Origin: an uncultured Spirochaetaceae bacterium
Lineage (GTDB): Bacteria; Spirochaetota; Spirochaetia; Treponematales; Treponemataceae
NCBI GenBank assembly: GCA_902797305.1
Contig: CADBSK010000063.1
Span: forward strand, 1-35,067
Direction: 5' to 3'
DNA length: 35,067 nucleotides
This document shows, one piece after another, positions 33,413 to 35,067 of the stretch (the first letter of the stretch is position 1; every line of letters begins with the position of its first letter). The position numbers and the translations under genes were made by a program. The notes beneath the pieces were generated by a model that saw nothing but the letters and a program-made list of their open reading frames with translations, was not told the DNA's origin and ran no database searches.

Positions 33413-34260
33413 AGTACGATTTAGAAAAGATGGCAACTTTTGGAGTTGCAGGAAACTTTACAGGTCATCTTGAACAGGCTCATGAAGCTCTTGATTTTGT
33501 AAATGTACAGGTAAAAGAACAAAATGCTCCCAAGGCAATTTTTCCCACTTATTTGCCAAAAACGAATAAAAGCAATAAGACTCCGGAATTTTTACATACG
33601 TTTCCTTTTGATTCTCAAAAAATCGTATATCCTGAGAACGAACAGAGAATTCAAATTGAACCAGAATGTGCTCTTGTGTTTAAGACAGAATGGGATAATG
33701 AAATACTAAAAAATCTTAAGCCTGTTTGTTTTGGTGCAAGCAATGATTGCTCCATTCGTAAAGAAGGTGCAAAAAAAATAAGTCAAAAGAAGAATTGGGG
33801 TAAAAGCTCCAAAGGTTTTTCTGATACTATAATAGAATGCAGTGATTTTACAGAAGATTCTCTGATAAATGATTACCGTATTGCAAGTTTTTTAGTCAGA
33901 GATGGAAAAGCTTTTGACTACGGAGAAGATTCTGCTGTTCGTGATTACAGTTATATCTACAAAAAACTGATTGACTGGATGATTGAAAAATTTAATTTTC
34001 AGAAAGATGAAGGTCCTGCCGAAGCATTAAATCAATATCTATCTGAAAGTGAATATCCTGACTATTTGATGGTAAGCATCGGGGCAACCCGTTACACCGA
34101 TTTTGGGGAGCATAATTTTTTACAAAAAAATGATTTTTCAGTTGTAATTGTATATCCAGAAAGTAAATATACTCATGAGCAGATTTTAAATATTGCTAAG
34201 GACACTGATAATCAAAAAATACCATCAGATATTAGTGCTTTGTTTCAGCGTGTAATTTAG
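33409..34260 (+). CDS. DUF5718 / fumarylacetoacetate-hydrolase-like protein
   Basis: This 283-residue protein begins TFGVAGNFTGHLEQAHEA, which I recall as the start of DUF5718 proteins. It also shows features of the fumarylacetoacetate hydrolase (FAH) fold: IEPECALVF resembles the metal-binding EPELAVV strand, ASNDCSIR resembles the conserved NDVSAR, and NWGKSSKGF resembles the following GKGFD segment. An FAH-like fold is therefore inferred; catalysis is unproven. ATG 33409 overlaps the OppC-OppD stop as ATGA, so translation is coupled to the importer. A longer start at 33391 is in frame but lies inside the upstream gene. A role in processing an imported compound would fit but is only context. 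Confidence 0.65.
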   Translation: MKYDLEKMATFGVAGNFTGHLEQAHEALDFVNVQVKEQNAPKAIFPTYLPKTNKSNKTPEFLHTFPFDSQKIVYPENEQRIQIEPECALVFKTEWDNEILKNLKPVCFGASNDCSIRKEGAKKISQKKNWGKSSKGFSDTIIECSDFTEDSLINDYRIASFLVRDGKAFDYGEDSAVRDYSYIYKKLIDWMIEKFNFQKDEGPAEALNQYLSESEYPDYLMVSIGATRYTDFGEHNFLQKNDFSVVIVYPESKYTHEQILNIAKDTDNQKIPSDISALFQRVI

Positions 34261-34289
34261 GCTCATAAAATGATGAATCAATATTTTTA

Positions 34290-34318
34290 TTGACAGTGCA
34301 TTTATTACCCCTTAAAAT
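34290..34318 (+). promoter_or_regulatory. Promoter of the malK-like ATPase gene
   Basis: Consensus TTGACA (34290-34295), 17 bases, TAAAAT (34313-34318); a second TATAAT lies at 34325-34330. This separates the ATPase gene from the opp operon. Confidence 0.75.
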
Positions 34319-34339
34319 AGAATTTATAATATAACCCTG

Positions 34340-34353
34340 GACTCATTTGAGTC
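34340..34353 (+). promoter_or_regulatory. Inverted repeat in the malK-like leader
   Basis: GACTCA (34340-34345), TT, TGAGTC (34348-34353) lies between the promoter and the ribosome site AGAGGAGG (34357-34364). It could be an operator or an mRNA hairpin close to the ribosome site; a two-base loop is too tight for a full RNA hairpin, which favours a protein site. Confidence 0.4.
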
Positions 34354-34374
34354 AGTAGAGGAGGCCACACTTAA

Positions 34375-35067
34375 ATGGCAAAAGTAGAACTTAAAGGTAT
34401 TTGTAAGGATTACGACGGCGGTGTTCGTGCTGTAACTAATGCAAATATCACAATTGAAGACAAGGAATTCTGCGTATTCGTAGGTCCTTCTGGATGCGGT
34501 AAGTCAACAACTCTCCGTATGATTGCAGGTTTGGAAGAGATTTCTGAAGGAAAACTCTATATCGATGGTAAAGAAATGAACGATGTTCCTCCAAAGGATC
34601 GTGATATTGCCATGGTATTCCAGAACTATGCTCTTTATCCACATATGTCAGTATATGATAACATGGCATTTGGTCTTAAACTTAGAAAAGTTGACAAAGC
34701 AGAAATTGATCGTAAGGTTCGTGAAGCTGCTAAACAGTTGGGACTTACAGAATATCTTCAGCGTAAGCCAAAGGCTCTCTCTGGTGGTCAGCGCCAGCGT
34801 GTTGCTGTAGGACGTGCTATTGTTCGCGAACCAAAAGTATTCTTGTTCGATGAACCTCTTTCTAACCTGGATGCTAAGCTCCGTGTAACAATGCGTTCTG
34901 AACTTGCTGCTCTTCACAACAGACTTCAGGCAACAATGATCTACGTAACACACGACCAGATCGAAGCTATGACTTTGGGAACAAAGATTGTAGTTATGAA
35001 GGACGGTGTTATCCAGCAGATCGGTGCTCCACTTTACCTCTACAACTATCCAATCAACAAGTTCGTA
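34375..35067 (+). CDS. malK: Sugar ABC transporter ATPase, MalK/UgpC type, 5' part
   Basis: This is the ATP-binding subunit of a CUT1 sugar importer, cut by the window end after 231 residues. Walker [12 protein letters not shown]-loop [12 protein letters not shown], signature [16 protein letters not shown], Walker [14 protein letters not shown] and switch His in [10 protein letters not shown] are all present and typical of the MalK/MsmK/UgpC group. The regulatory C-terminal domain is missing from view. No other sugar ATPase is in the window, so this is the likely motor of MalFG 12 kb upstream. Such ATPases can also serve several sugar importers. It has a consensus promoter and strong ribosome site (AGAGGAGG, spaced 10 bases). 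Confidence 0.9.
   Translation, partial: MAKVELKGICKDYDGGVRAVTNANITIEDKEFCVFVGPSGCGKSTTLRMIAGLEEISEGKLYIDGKEMNDVPPKDRDIAMVFQNYALYPHMSVYDNMAFGLKLRKVDKAEIDRKVREAAKQLGLTEYLQRKPKALSGGQRQRVAVGRAIVREPKVFLFDEPLSNLDAKLRVTMRSELAALHNRLQATMIYVTHDQIEAMTLGTKIVVMKDGVIQQIGAPLYLYNYPINKFV

Noticed and set aside
18414..34374. A shared operator repeat upstream of malE, the amylase gene and malK
   Set aside because: Reading the three leaders side by side gave only short matches such as GACTC, no convincing common site.
1..35067. Mobile elements, prophage or CRISPR array
   Set aside because: No transposase, integrase, terminal repeats or regularly spaced direct repeats were seen on either strand.

Overview
The window (low GC, dense genes, short intergenic gaps) looks like chromosomal DNA of a spirochete, most likely a host-associated carbohydrate-fermenting Treponema. 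This rests on the gene mix: dnaK-dnaJ beside tandem SpoIIE-type phosphatases and a STAS protein, an elongation factor G of spirochete-like type, lipoproteins with relaxed lipoboxes, HflK/HflC, and sugar and peptide ABC importers. The genus is an inference from recalled families; no database was searched. No mobile element, CRISPR array, phage gene or rRNA is visible, and no gene-free stretch exceeds 300 bases.

Layout. 1-2067: 3' end of dnaK, its terminator, and dnaJ. 2147-7086: a plus-strand signalling operon of two membrane-bound SpoIIE/PP2C phosphatases with GAF-like regions, a STAS domain protein lacking the usual phosphorylatable serine, and a short-chain dehydrogenase. 7090-10762 (minus): hflK, hflC and a one-pass membrane protein with a degenerate kinase-like N-terminal part. 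10850-12505: kdgK and eda, the last two steps of hexuronate/ketodeoxygluconate breakdown. 12509-15868 (minus): an envelope operon of lipoprotein, lytic transglycosylase and OmpA-family protein. 15936-18413: a polytopic membrane protein and a TPR lipoprotein.

18522-24655 is a maltodextrin unit: malE, malF, malG and a secreted GH13 alpha-amylase. An amylase outside the inner membrane would make oligosaccharides for MalEFG; a MalK-type ATPase, the likely energy source, begins at 34375 and runs off the window. Both permeases are unusual. MalG carries a DnaJ-like pair of CxxCxGxG motifs in its first extracytoplasmic loop, and MalF carries roughly 200 residues in the matching loop. 24656-26050 holds a HAD phosphatase/phosphomutase and an HD-domain hydrolase, transcribed divergently.

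26108-28315: elongation factor G and tRNA-Leu(GAG). 28409-34260: an oligopeptide importer operon (oppA, oppB, a fused oppC-oppD) ending in a translationally coupled DUF5718/fumarylacetoacetate-hydrolase-like protein; no oppF is present.

The best candidates for something undescribed are the modified MalF/MalG pair, the OppC-OppD fusion with its coupled enzyme-like partner, the pseudokinase-like protein in the hflKC operon, and a set of genes whose promoters sit so close to the ATG that their mRNAs should be leaderless.
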